Below are positions 16,489-25,518 of a stretch of DNA of 64,000 nucleotides, piece after piece; the first letter of the stretch is position 1, and every line of letters begins with the position of its first letter. Position numbers and translations under genes: made by a program. The notes under the pieces are model-generated. The model saw nothing but the letters and a program-made list of their open reading frames with translations, was not told the DNA's origin and searched no databases. Origin of the DNA: Kiloniella sp. EL199 (lineage in GTDB: Bacteria > Pseudomonadota > Alphaproteobacteria > Kiloniellales > Kiloniellaceae); assembly GCF_900313065.1 (NCBI RefSeq), contig NZ_OMPU01000011.1, positions 1 to 64,000 on the forward strand, read 5' to 3'.

Positions 16489-17385
16489 CTAATCTTTTTT
16501 GCCAAAACCCAATTCGTTCTTCCACCAATTCGGCAAGGCAAAAGCTCCCTTGTGAACAGCAGCATTGTAATGTTTGCCATCATACTCGGTGTAAGGGTTC
16601 GAATAATCATGTCCGTCCTTACTATAAAGGAAAAAGCCGAATTCTGCCCCGGGATACATTGGGACAATAGAGCGATAAACATCCAAATGAGGGAAAAAAC
16701 GACCACTGCGCATAATCTCAAGGAGACTTTGATCTTCTTCACTGGCAGCTTCCTGAAAGAATCTGACACGATCTTTTCCGATAAAAACACTGTCAGAATC
16801 GATACAAACGCCGTCACTCTTGAGAATGGCAACCAGATTATCCAGAAACTCCTCGGTAAAGAGACTGGCAGACGGTCCAACAGGCTCAGTAATATCCATG
16901 AAAATCAGATCAAACTGTTCTTTTCTGTCCAGTGCCTCGATAACATAGCGTGCCGCATCATCACATATCAGGTCAACCCGCGGATCATCATAGTTCCCAT
17001 TAATTGCGAGGTATTCATTACTGAGTTCAATAACACGACGATCAATCTCGGCCATGACCACCTTCTCAACATTGTCATGAACCAGGAGTTCTCGAAGAAG
17101 CCCGCCATCGCCTCCACCAACAATTAATGCCCGTATGTTCTCTCGCTTACGCCCAAGAACAGATATATGGACAGCCATTTCATGATAAATAAACTCATCG
17201 GCTTCAGAAGCCTGAATTAAATCATCTAGAACCAGAACTCGCCCAAAATCCTTGTGCTCATAAATCTCAATCTTTTGAAACAGGCTTTGCTCACTATGTA
17301 AAAGCTCCATCTTCATGGCATGTGTAAAGCCAATCGCCCCCGGATCTTCATGCCACCATGTGCTAAAATCAATCTTGTCTGCCAC
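16489..17385 (-). CDS. speE: Polyamine aminopropyltransferase (spermidine synthase)
   Basis: A 298-residue cytoplasmic enzyme that transfers an aminopropyl group from decarboxylated S-adenosylmethionine to putrescine. The N-terminal beta domain includes WWHEDPGAIGFTHAMKMELLHSEQS. The Rossmann part has the nucleotide loop ALIVGGGDGGLLRELL and the acidic VVMAEIDRRVIEL. The active-site motif reads DITEPVGPSASLFT near residue 163. In most SpeE proteins this is D-S-S/T-D-P-x-G-P, so the second acidic residue is Glu instead of Asp here. The start is GTG with GGGGG upstream. No speD or speC is adjacent, so the rest of the pathway is elsewhere. Confidence 0.9.
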   Translation of the reverse strand: MADKIDFSTWWHEDPGAIGFTHAMKMELLHSEQSLFQKIEIYEHKDFGRVLVLDDLIQASEADEFIYHEMAVHISVLGRKRENIRALIVGGGDGGLLRELLVHDNVEKVVMAEIDRRVIELSNEYLAINGNYDDPRVDLICDDAARYVIEALDRKEQFDLIFMDITEPVGPSASLFTEEFLDNLVAILKSDGVCIDSDSVFIGKDRVRFFQEAASEEDQSLLEIMRSGRFFPHLDVYRSIVPMYPGAEFGFFLYSKDGHDYSNPYTEYDGKHYNAAVHKGAFALPNWWKNELGFGKKD

Positions 17386-17575
17386 TAATCAACCCCCGTT
17401 CAAAAATATCAACGAGATATAGTAAAGCACGACCTGCTTCACAATCATAGAGAATGTATCGGGTAATATTGATTTCCAGCCCAAAGCGGCTCTGTCATTA
17501 ACAAACAAATGGCCCTACCTTCCAGATCCGTTTCATGGCTAGCTATGGGCACTTCTACCTTACGGATGATAAAAA

Positions 17576-18301
17576 ATGAGTAAAAACTCTCTCGGACAGC
17601 CAATTGGTCCGATTGTACAAAACTGGACAGAACCTCAACGCCCAACTTTCATGATGATTGCGGGCCGTTACTGCAAAATTGAGAGACTGGATCCTCTCCG
17701 CCATACAGAAGATCTCTTTGAGGCAAATTCCCTGTGCAAAGAAGATCAGATATGGACCTATCTAGCCTATGGTCCTTTTGACAAACTCGAAACTTACCGG
17801 GAGTGGATAACAGATATGTCAGCAAAGGATGATCCACTTTTTTACGCAATCGTTGATAAAAAAACGAACAAGGCCCTTGGCGTGGCAAGCTACCTTCGCA
17901 TCACACCAACAGCAGGCTCAATTGAAGTTGGTCATATTAACTTTTCACCTGCGTTACAAAAAACTGTAATGGCAACAGAAGCAATGTACTTAATGATGCA
18001 TCATGTTTTTGTGGAACTTGGTTACCGACGTTATGAGTGGAAATGCAATGCACTAAACGAAGGCTCAAAAGTTGCAGCAAAACGTTTGGGTTTTACCTAT
18101 GAAGGTACCTTCAGACAATCAGATATAGTAAAGGGGAGAAATAGAGATACAGCCTGGTTCTCCATCCTTGATTCTGAATGGCCCATCATGGAGCAAGCAT
18201 TCACTCGCTGGTTAATTGAAGACAACTTTACAGTTGGCGGCAAACAAATCACCAGCCTGTCAGATTTTGCGCAAGAGATATGGCAAGAACAGGCCACATA
18301 G
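17576..18301 (+). CDS. GNAT-family N-acetyltransferase (RimJ/RimL-like)
   Basis: A 241-residue protein with an acetyltransferase_3 (RimJ/RimL-like) GNAT domain from about residue 30 to 190. Typical elements are YCKIERLDPLRHTEDLFEA at the start of the fold, the central strand-helix GSIEVGHINFSPALQKTVMATEAMYLMMHHVF, and the acetyl-CoA end ALNEGSKVAAKRLGFTYEGTFRQS. The substrate cannot be predicted: relatives modify protein N-termini, aminoacyl toxins or small amines. It has a 40-residue C-terminal extension after the domain. It is divergent from speE and convergent with the nitroreductase gene. Confidence 0.88.
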   Translation: MSKNSLGQPIGPIVQNWTEPQRPTFMMIAGRYCKIERLDPLRHTEDLFEANSLCKEDQIWTYLAYGPFDKLETYREWITDMSAKDDPLFYAIVDKKTNKALGVASYLRITPTAGSIEVGHINFSPALQKTVMATEAMYLMMHHVFVELGYRRYEWKCNALNEGSKVAAKRLGFTYEGTFRQSDIVKGRNRDTAWFSILDSEWPIMEQAFTRWLIEDNFTVGGKQITSLSDFAQEIWQEQAT

Positions 18302-18316
18302 ATAACTTATTAGCTC

Positions 18317-19000
18317 TTAATCAAACCAGCTCACAATAACATCAAGGCTCTTTTTGTTCAGGGCCTCCTCGGGTACAGTTGCTGTATCAGACGGATATCC
18401 TGCAACAATAATCATAACTGGCTTTTCATGCTTGGGTCGCCCTAATAGTTCTCTCAAGAACCCCATTGGGCTTGGCGTATGGGTCAGAGTAGCCAGCCCA
18501 GCATTATGCAACGCGGTAATTAGAAATCCACACGCCAGGCCCACTGACTCCTGTATATAATAGTGCTTAATTTTTTCGCCAGTACTGGAATCAATGTCAT
18601 AGTTCTGTTGAAAAACAACAATCAAATAGGGTGCGATTTCCAAAAAAGGTTTCTTTGGGTCTGTCCCAAGCGGTGCCAAATCTTTTAACCAGGCTTCTCC
18701 TGCCTTCCCCGCATAAAACTCTTCTTCTTCAATCTCTGCAGCTTTGCGGATTTTCCTTTTCATTTCTGGATTACTGACAACAGCAAAATGCCACGGTTGT
18801 TTGTTCGCACCCGAAGGAGCCAGGCCTGCTGCCCGCACAGCATTTTTAATAATATCCCGATGCACTGGCTTTGATGAAAAATCACGAATTGTTCTCCGCC
18901 CCTGCATCAGCCGAAGAAACTCACGAGAACATTGCAACCTTTCTTCTTCTGAATAATCAGGTAACCCGGCAAAGGGTACGACTCGAAACTCTGCAGACAT
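18317..19000 (-). CDS. Nitroreductase-family flavoprotein, iodotyrosine-deiodinase-like subgroup
   Basis: A 227-residue FMN-binding protein. Key blocks are the phosphate-binding [20 protein letters not shown], the flavin-contact [20 protein letters not shown], and the C-terminal [18 protein letters not shown]. The middle, with [29 protein letters not shown] and [23 protein letters not shown], resembles the IYD (iodotyrosine deiodinase) subgroup more than NfsB-type enzymes. It probably reduces a nitro-, quinone- or halo-aromatic compound with NAD(P)H. Substrate is unknown. AGGGAT lies upstream of the ATG. It stands between two plus-strand genes and the tRNA. Confidence 0.85.
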   Translation of the reverse strand: MSAEFRVVPFAGLPDYSEEERLQCSREFLRLMQGRRTIRDFSSKPVHRDIIKNAVRAAGLAPSGANKQPWHFAVVSNPEMKRKIRKAAEIEEEEFYAGKAGEAWLKDLAPLGTDPKKPFLEIAPYLIVVFQQNYDIDSSTGEKIKHYYIQESVGLACGFLITALHNAGLATLTHTPSPMGFLRELLGRPKHEKPVMIIVAGYPSDTATVPEEALNKKSLDVIVSWFD

Positions 19001-19243
19001 GATAGCTTATCCCTGATTTTTTTTATTTTTGAAACGCTGGAAACAATTTCAACCATACCTAATATTCGGAAAGATGCCGCGAATCATTTCCCCAAACAAG
19101 ACACTTTTAAGAAGGCTAACATAGTTAGGGAAAATGACCATATACCCTCGGTTAAAGTTTATGAATGACAAAACCAAAAGCAATGCAGATGAGAGGATAG
19201 ACACTTAATAGCAAAAAGAGGTATATGTGATTTTTCATCAGCG

Positions 19244-19285
19244 CCAAAAAGAAAAGATCCCTAAAAAGAGATCTTTTCTTTTTGG
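19244..19285 (-). terminator. Terminator of tRNA-Gln
   Basis: A 16-bp perfect stem: CCAAAAAGAAAAGATC (19244-19259) and its complement (19270-19285), with a 10-nt loop. The encoded CCA end of the tRNA is the first three bases of the stem on the minus strand. The T-rich 3' arm (GATCTTTTCTTTTTGG) serves as the T-run. Confidence 0.75.
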
Positions 19286-19357
19286 CTGGGACGGCAGGAT
19301 TCGAACCTGCGAATGCCGCTACCAAAAAGCGGTGCCTTACCACTTGGCGACGTCCCA
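19283..19357 (-). tRNA. tRNA-Gln (anticodon TTG), CCA encoded
   Basis: Reading the minus strand, the acceptor TGGGACG pairs with CGTCCCA. The D arm is GCC...GGC. The anticodon stem CCGCT/AGCGG holds the loop TTTTGGT with anticodon TTG. The T arm GCAGG-TTCGAAT-CCTGC follows, then discriminator G and CCA. It decodes CAA (and CAG by wobble). Confidence 0.96.
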
Positions 19358-19623
19358 TCTAGATGTGGGAGAGAAAATAGCGTTACTTCTGAGGAAGTCA
19401 ATGGGCGAAAGGTATTTTTATCACATTTTATAATTATTTTTTTCACCTTTCTTTACGGATATTTACCTCTTTTAAACCTGAATGCTTTACCCCTTACCCT
19501 GATATTGATTATTCTTGTTTGAAATAATGAGGGGCGATCAGATAAAACATGCCAATTAAGGCACCCACCCGGAGCAATTCTTGCTCTTGAAACGTCGAAT
19601 CTAAAACACAGGGACTGCAATTG

Positions 19624-20505
19624 ATGAGCGACGATAAGCTTAAGTCTGAAGACGAAAAGCCAACTAGCCGCAAATCGCGCCAACAGACGACACGCAAGAC
19701 CATCGCGAAGAAGTCTTCTGTCAAGGCGAAGCTTCAAAAGAAAAGTACGCCAACGTCAACCAAGAAACCTGCCGCAAAAAAAGCGCCAATGCCGAGGAAA
19801 GCAGCGCCCCAGGCAAGTATTTCTGTGTCATCTGCAGCGCAAAAAGACGCGACTGACAGCCCGAAAAAAACAGGCCCTGTAGTCAAAACTGTTACTGCAA
19901 AAGCAAAAAGAGTTACAACAAGAAGTAAATCTGCGTCCGCGAGCAGTGCCTCAAAAGGTGCAACAAAAATAACTGTCGGTCCTGCGTCTGGCTCGGCAAA
20001 AACGACTAAAGATCAAAAAACGGAAAAGAAAGAAGTATCCTCCAACTCTGAAAAAGATACAGACAAAGTAAAAGAAAGCACCAAGTCTCTGGCAACCGGT
20101 ACAGCAAATGCGAGTCCGCGCCCAAAGAAAGGTTACTCACTTGCCAAAATGATTACGGTCGCAGCAGTGCTCTTTCTTGGGGTATTAGTCGTATTCCTGA
20201 TTGGAAATGATTCGTTTTTCACAGAACATACTGACGATACTCCACCTCCGGTTACACAAGCCAACGATGAACCAAATCCAAATGCCAGCTCTCCTTATGG
20301 AATGCGTGTTGAACAGCTAAAAGAGATTGAAGGATTGCTGGCAAACCTGAACTTTGATCCCGGTCGTATTGATGGTGACATTGACCACGAAGCCGTCGCA
20401 GCTATCAGCCTGTTTCAAGAAATTTCAGGACTTCAAGTGGATGGAAAACCAACACCGGATTTGCTTGCTGAATTAAAAGCTGTCGATGAAATGCTTAGTA
20501 ACTAA
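19624..20505 (+). CDS. Single-span membrane protein: histone-like Lys/Ala-rich tail plus peptidoglycan-binding domain
   Basis: A 293-residue protein with three parts. Residues 1-173 are low-complexity and very basic (repeats such as KKPAAKKAPMPRKAAP, AKAKRVTTRSKSAS), like bacterial histone H1-type tails. Residues about 174-194 (MITVAAVLFLGVLVVFLIG) form one membrane span. After an acidic Pro-rich linker, residues about 225-290 match a peptidoglycan-binding-1 domain (MRVEQLKEIEGLLANLNFDPG ... DHEAVAAISLFQEISGLQVDG). The positive-inside rule puts the basic tail in the cytoplasm and the binding domain in the periplasm. ATG at 19624 is used; a TTG directly before it is also possible. No known name. 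Possible roles include nucleoid-to-wall tethering or scaffolding; both are speculative. Confidence 0.75.
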   Translation: MSDDKLKSEDEKPTSRKSRQQTTRKTIAKKSSVKAKLQKKSTPTSTKKPAAKKAPMPRKAAPQASISVSSAAQKDATDSPKKTGPVVKTVTAKAKRVTTRSKSASASSASKGATKITVGPASGSAKTTKDQKTEKKEVSSNSEKDTDKVKESTKSLATGTANASPRPKKGYSLAKMITVAAVLFLGVLVVFLIGNDSFFTEHTDDTPPPVTQANDEPNPNASSPYGMRVEQLKEIEGLLANLNFDPGRIDGDIDHEAVAAISLFQEISGLQVDGKPTPDLLAELKAVDEMLSN

Positions 20506-20566
20506 GCAACAAATAACGAACCATTCTATAGAAAACAAGGTGTGCTTCTCGTCTAAAGAGGCCACC

Positions 20567-21475
20567 TTATCTGTCTTGATTCAATATCGTAGGTTTCACC
20601 CACCAGCTATTGTTGAGCAGTTTGAGCTCTGTAGCCGCCTTCTGGGCCGAAACACTATCTTCATAAACACCAAAGCAAGTTGCACCGCTACCAGACATAC
20701 CAGCAAACAGGCAGTTCGGTTGCTGCTGCAAAGCCTTGATACTCTCAGAAATCAGTGGTTTCAGGCGTTCTGCAGGTTTAGACAAGTCATTACCTGCCGC
20801 ATTCAAATAACATAGCAACTCAGGCAAATTACAGACCTTGTCTGGCTCAGGTACGGCATCTGAAAACTGACCATTCAATTCTCTAAAAATTTGTGGTGTA
20901 GATACCGGACATCCCGGATTAATCAGCACACAACAAATATCGGGCAATTGGGGACCCGCTTTTAAAGCCTCACCAACGCCCTCCATCCAAGAACATGTTC
21001 CCTTTAAACAAACAGGAACATCGGCCCCAAGTTCCAACGCAAGATTATTCAAGCTATCAAGCTTTTCAGGGCCAATGTCCCATAACCTCACAAGCCCCCT
21101 GATAACTGCCGCCGCATCTGCTGACCCGCCGCCGATACCGGAAGAAACAGGCAGGTTCTTCTCCAGCGTAATAGCAGCACCTTTATCTACGCCTAAAAAT
21201 TTCTGGAGCTTACGTGCAGCTTTGATAACAAGATTATCTTCGTAGTTATTTGTGTTAAAATTATTAGCTGTATCACCGCCTGTTGCGGACAAATAATTCT
21301 TGAAAGGTCCTGTAATTTTCAGAGAAAAGTCAGAGGACGGTTCTAAAAAAACCTGATCCCCAATGCTCGCAAAAACCACCAAGCTCTTCAAAAGATGATA
21401 ACCATCATCTCGCCGTCCCGTGACCTGCAAAGACAGGTTTATCTTTGCAGGTGCAAATTCGACAATCTGTTTCAT
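20567..21475 (-). CDS. ispE: 4-diphosphocytidyl-2-C-methyl-D-erythritol kinase
   Basis: A 302-residue GHMP-family kinase that phosphorylates CDP-methylerythritol in the MEP isoprenoid pathway. The N-terminal FAPAKINLSLQVTGRRDDGYH is the diagnostic substrate region, with the catalytic Lys and Asn. LPVSSGIGGGSADAAAVIRGL is the ATP-binding GHMP loop. The C-terminal GMSGSGATCFGVYEDS is the third motif. Length is normal (about 290-300). It starts 18 bp after the stop of the TPR lipoprotein gene, so the two form an operon, a common alphaproteobacterial arrangement. ispH of the same pathway is at about 49 kb. Confidence 0.96.
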   Translation of the reverse strand: MKQIVEFAPAKINLSLQVTGRRDDGYHLLKSLVVFASIGDQVFLEPSSDFSLKITGPFKNYLSATGGDTANNFNTNNYEDNLVIKAARKLQKFLGVDKGAAITLEKNLPVSSGIGGGSADAAAVIRGLVRLWDIGPEKLDSLNNLALELGADVPVCLKGTCSWMEGVGEALKAGPQLPDICCVLINPGCPVSTPQIFRELNGQFSDAVPEPDKVCNLPELLCYLNAAGNDLSKPAERLKPLISESIKALQQQPNCLFAGMSGSGATCFGVYEDSVSAQKAATELKLLNNSWWVKPTILNQDR

Positions 21476-21493
21476 CGAAACTGATCTATCCCA

Positions 21494-23257
21494 TTAACTT
21501 TCAGATTTATCAGCAACAATACCTTTATCGATCTTGGTTCGAATTAGCTCCACCTGTTCTTCTTCAGGTTCGAAACTAAGAGCACGCCGCCACTGGAACC
21601 GCGCCTCATGCTTGCGACCAACCCGCCAATAAGCATCCCCCAGGTGATCATTAATCACGGGATCCTCTGCCTTGAGTTCAATGGCTTTTTCCAGGTATTT
21701 AACGGCTTCATCAAATTTGCCAAGGCGGTAATACACCCACCCCAGACTGTCCACAATGTATCCATCATCAGGGCGAAGTTCCACCGCCTTGATGAGCATC
21801 TTTTCTGCCTCTTCCAGATTTTTTTCCAATTCAACCCAGGAATAGGCCAGATAATTCAACACATGTGGTTGATCAGGAGATAGATCCAATGCCTTTAGGA
21901 AATCAGCTTCAGCTCTAGACCATCTTTTAACGCGCTCGTACGCAATGCCACGGAAATAGAACAAAGACCAATAACGGCTGTTGTTTTCATCAACACGGCG
22001 AATGGCTTCACCATAAGCATCAGCTGCTTCTGCATATTTTTCTGATGCGCGTAGCATATTACCTTTACGAAGATGTGGCTCGAAACGTTCCGGGCGAAGA
22101 TCTTCCAGTTGCGCCAGAGCAACCAGTGTCTCTTCCTCCAGCCCTAAAGCATCCAGTTCATCCGCAATTCTCAGCCCGATCGTCCATGCATAAGGTGAAT
22201 CCAGCGGAATTGTTTTATACAGATCAATCGCCGCACGGCTACGACCTTGTGTTTGCATGATCTCGCCCACAAGAATCTTTGCTTCTTCATAGTTCGGGCG
22301 TAATTTCAAAGCCTGATTGGCATAGACAAGACCCGTATCATAGGCTTTTTCCTGCGCATGTAAGCTGGCAAACCCAAAGAGAATTTCAGCAAAAGCATCA
22401 CCGGGCTTGGAAATAATCCTCTGCAATTCCTCGTCAGAATCCAGACGGTTTAATGCATGATTGGCAATCGCATTTTCAGGATCTTGCTCCAGATAGGTTG
22501 TGATTAATCCACGCGCGGCTTCTTTATCACCCTGCCGACTCAGGAAATCAGCGACTATATTGACTTGCCGCAGTGTTGGCTGCTCTGATGCCCCCAACAA
22601 GGCAAGATAATCTTTGCGTGCATCATCAGGACGCCCGCCCAAATCTTTCAAAAGCGCGATTTGAATCCCGTAAAGAGACTGGAAACCCTCTTTCTTTGAA
22701 AGCGGTTCCAGATTTTCCAATGCCTTGTCCAGATCGTTTTGCGCAAGATCAGTCCAAGCTGAGAACATTGGCTCCAGAATCGTATTAACACCAATATCTG
22801 GCGTTGCTTCAATTCGCTCTCTCGCCGCGTCCCAATCTTCTCGTTCCACGGCATCAATCACGAGAACAAGGTGCGCAAGGGATTGTTGAGGAGACACGTC
22901 GAGCAATCTCTTTGCCAGATCCAATGCTTCATCATCACGTCCTGTACTCGCCGTCAACAAAAAGGAACGCGCCAAAAGACGAGGATCTTCCGGCGACGCT
23001 TCCAATGCATGAAGCATAAGCTCAGTCGCAATCTCATAATCGCGATTATGACCAGCAACTATTCCAGCAAGATAGGTTCCCGATGCAGAGCTGTTATCTC
23101 TGACAACAGGATAGTCGGCACCAAGATCGGCATAAACTTGTTTACCGTCGGTATCACTCTGGGCAGATGTACAGGCACCAAGAATAAGCGCCGCTCCCGC
23201 AGAGAAAATAAAGCGTTGTAAATATTGTTTTACAAACATAGAGCCATGGCGAGGCAA
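21494..23257 (-). CDS. Tetratricopeptide-repeat lipoprotein
   Basis: A protein of about 587 residues. It has a lipoprotein signal (FVKQYLQRFIFSAGAALI followed by the lipobox LGAC) and then at least ten TPR-like helical pairs. The clearest are near the C-terminus: NYLAYSWVELEKNLEEAEKML, DSLGWVYYRLGKFDEAVKYLE and DHLGDAYWRVGRKHEARFQW. It is probably anchored in the outer or inner membrane facing the periplasm and acts as a protein-interaction scaffold. The TTG at 23257 is chosen because GAGGAGG lies five bases before it; the ATG at 23239 is an alternative with a weaker site. The gene is directly upstream of ispE and co-transcribed with it. Confidence 0.85.
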   Translation of the reverse strand: MPRHGSMFVKQYLQRFIFSAGAALILGACTSAQSDTDGKQVYADLGADYPVVRDNSSASGTYLAGIVAGHNRDYEIATELMLHALEASPEDPRLLARSFLLTASTGRDDEALDLAKRLLDVSPQQSLAHLVLVIDAVEREDWDAARERIEATPDIGVNTILEPMFSAWTDLAQNDLDKALENLEPLSKKEGFQSLYGIQIALLKDLGGRPDDARKDYLALLGASEQPTLRQVNIVADFLSRQGDKEAARGLITTYLEQDPENAIANHALNRLDSDEELQRIISKPGDAFAEILFGFASLHAQEKAYDTGLVYANQALKLRPNYEEAKILVGEIMQTQGRSRAAIDLYKTIPLDSPYAWTIGLRIADELDALGLEEETLVALAQLEDLRPERFEPHLRKGNMLRASEKYAEAADAYGEAIRRVDENNSRYWSLFYFRGIAYERVKRWSRAEADFLKALDLSPDQPHVLNYLAYSWVELEKNLEEAEKMLIKAVELRPDDGYIVDSLGWVYYRLGKFDEAVKYLEKAIELKAEDPVINDHLGDAYWRVGRKHEARFQWRRALSFEPEEEQVELIRTKIDKGIVADKSES

Positions 23258-23352
23258 ATCATCCTCCTCTTCGCCAGACAAGAAATGACAGCAGTCTACC
23301 CCTCTATCTGTCTAACGCCAAGCATCTGCTGCACAATATAAAGTGACTAAAT

Positions 23353-23393
23353 AAAAAATTGACCACCTTACCTGTGAAAATGGTCAATTTTTT
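23353..23393 (-). terminator. Terminator after the ETF-QO gene
   Basis: AAAAAATTGACCA (23353-23365) pairs perfectly with TGGTCAATTTTTT (23381-23393): a 13-bp stem with a 15-nt loop and T-rich ends in both directions. Confidence 0.85.
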
Positions 23394-23450
23394 GCTTAGT
23401 TTGACAAAATGTATAACAGAAAGAATCCGGCACACTTTGTACATTTGCCT

Positions 23451-25103
23451 CTACATGTTGGGATAGTTCGGTCCACCCGCTCCTTCTGGCGTTACCCAAT
23501 TGATATTCTGGGTCGGATCTTTGATGTCACAGGTTTTACAATGCACACAGTTTTGCGCATTGATTTGTAACTGTGGATTATTGCCATCATCATCCCTGAC
23601 AATTTCATATACACCCGCCGGGCAGAATCTTTGTTCCGGGGCATCATAGATTGCCAGATTGTGCGAAATCGGCACGGAAGTATCTGTTAATGTCAGATGG
23701 ACAGGCTGATCTTCTTCGTGGTTTGTTCCGGAAATAAAGACAGAAGAAAGTCTATCGAACGAGAGTTTTCCATCCGGTTTCGGGTACTCAATCTTTGGCA
23801 TATCAGCCGCAGGTTTCAGGCATTCATGATCATGGTGTTTGTGACTGAATGTCCACGGTAACTTGCCGCCAAAAACCTTGAGATCAACACCAGAATAAAG
23901 CATGGATCCCCAGAGACCAAATTTGCTGAAAGCTGGTCGAAAGTTACGGGATGCATAAAGCTCTTCGTACACCCACGATTTTTTGTAGGCATTCGGATAA
24001 GCCGAAAGAACAGGTGGTGTTTCCTCGCCAGCAGTCACCGCATCAAAAGCAGCTTCAGCAGCAAGCATACCTGTTTTCATTGCATTATGACTTCCCTTGA
24101 TTTTGGCAACGTTCAGGAAACCGGCCGAACAACCAATCAAGGCGCCTCCCGGGAAAGCAAGATCTGGCACAGATTGCAGGCCACCTTCATTCAATGCCCG
24201 TGCACCGTATGAGATGCGCTTCCCGCCCTCAAGCATCTCGGCAATAGCCGGGTGCATTTTGAAACGTTGAAATTCGCCAAACGGGAACAAATGTGGATTG
24301 TCGTAATCCAGACCAACCACATACCCCACATAGGCTTGTCCATTTTCAAGATGATAAATGAACGATCCGCCCCAGGTATCACTTTTCATCGGCCATCCGG
24401 CGGTATGCACAACCGTTCCGGGCTTATGTTTCGCCGGGTCCAATTCCCAAAGCTCTTTCATACCGATGCCGTAGGTCTGAGGATCGCAGTTTTCCCTCAG
24501 GCCAAATTTTTCCATCAAGCCTTTGCTGAGAGAACCACGACATCCTTCGGCAAAAAAGGTGTATTTGCCATGAAGCTCCATCCCAGGCATGTAGGAATCT
24601 TTTTGCTCACCAGCTTTGCTGATGCCCATGTCACCAGTCGCAACGCCCTTTACGCGGCCATCCTCGTGATAGACAACTTCTGCAGCAGCAAATCCGGGGT
24701 AGATTTCCACACCTAGCTCTTCTGCCCGTTCGCCAAGCCAGCGACACAGATTTCCCAAGGAAATAACATAGTTACCATCGTTATGCATTTGGCTTGGAAG
24801 CAAGGCTACGGGAAGATTTACAGAACCTTTTTCACTTAGAAGCATAAACTTCTCGTCAGAAACAGGCGCATTAAGTGGCGCGCCCTTATCTTTCCAGTCG
24901 GGAATCAGTTCATCCAAAGCCCGTGGCTCAAATACTGCCCCTGAGAAAATATGCGCCCCGACTTCCGAACCTTTTTCCAAAACACAGACGGAGACTTCTT
25001 TTCCCTGTTCAGCTGACAACTGACGAAGTTTAATTGCTGCGGACAAACCAGCAGGTCCAGCCCCGACAATAACAACGTCGTATTCCATAAATTCGCGTTC
25101 CAT
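23451..25103 (-). CDS. Electron transfer flavoprotein-ubiquinone oxidoreductase
   Basis: A 550-residue FAD and 4Fe-4S protein at the inner membrane that passes electrons from reduced ETF (fatty acid and amino acid dehydrogenation) to ubiquinone. The N-terminal [19 protein letters not shown] is the FAD Rossmann loop. The Fe-S ligands are one Cys in [10 protein letters not shown] and three in [13 protein letters not shown], followed by the conserved [13 protein letters not shown]. The length matches mitochondrial ETFDH cores (about 550). The ATG at 25103 has GAGAGG upstream; another ATG lies five codons later. It is a single gene with its own terminator. No etfAB is in the window. Confidence 0.96.
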   Translation of the reverse strand: MEREFMEYDVVIVGAGPAGLSAAIKLRQLSAEQGKEVSVCVLEKGSEVGAHIFSGAVFEPRALDELIPDWKDKGAPLNAPVSDEKFMLLSEKGSVNLPVALLPSQMHNDGNYVISLGNLCRWLGERAEELGVEIYPGFAAAEVVYHEDGRVKGVATGDMGISKAGEQKDSYMPGMELHGKYTFFAEGCRGSLSKGLMEKFGLRENCDPQTYGIGMKELWELDPAKHKPGTVVHTAGWPMKSDTWGGSFIYHLENGQAYVGYVVGLDYDNPHLFPFGEFQRFKMHPAIAEMLEGGKRISYGARALNEGGLQSVPDLAFPGGALIGCSAGFLNVAKIKGSHNAMKTGMLAAEAAFDAVTAGEETPPVLSAYPNAYKKSWVYEELYASRNFRPAFSKFGLWGSMLYSGVDLKVFGGKLPWTFSHKHHDHECLKPAADMPKIEYPKPDGKLSFDRLSSVFISGTNHEEDQPVHLTLTDTSVPISHNLAIYDAPEQRFCPAGVYEIVRDDDGNNPQLQINAQNCVHCKTCDIKDPTQNINWVTPEGAGGPNYPNM

Positions 25104-25518
25104 AGCCCTCTCTCCAATTCGAGCCGTGAGCTTTGCGGCTTATCTCGCCGCTTCCCCTCAAATTACAACGAACCACATGATTCAATAAAAATCCACAAAT
25201 GGTCACATTTTTTTATTGTCTTAGCGCCGAAATATCACTCGTGCACAGTTTTCAAGATCAATTTATAGATATTATCGCGCTGCAGCAATTTAACAATAAC
25301 GACACAGAACAATCAAAAACCACGAAAAGGATTTGCAAAAATCCATAGTCATTCACAAAAGACAACCTGAGCAGGAAACTATTATCAAAAGAAAAGTCAT
25401 TCATTTTGCAAACACTCATGGATCAATAGCAATCTTTGCTTTAAATAAAATCAATATGCGCTTGTTGGGTGCCATCCACTGGCTAAAGAAGTTTAATTGG
25501 GACATTTAATAGAGAAAC
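25104..25518. other. Non-coding divergent promoter region
   Basis: About 415 bp of AT-rich sequence between the ETF-QO gene (minus) and the UDG-family gene (plus). No ORF with a ribosome site, no strong inverted repeat and no RNA gene was seen. Confidence 0.55.

Noticed and set aside
16552-17127. 191-residue open frame on the plus strand across speE
   Set aside because: Antisense to a clear spermidine synthase gene; no family pattern.
19624-20140. Lys/Ala-rich stretch considered as a tandem DNA repeat
   Set aside because: Only amino-acid composition is repetitive; the codons and units vary, so it is a low-complexity coding region.
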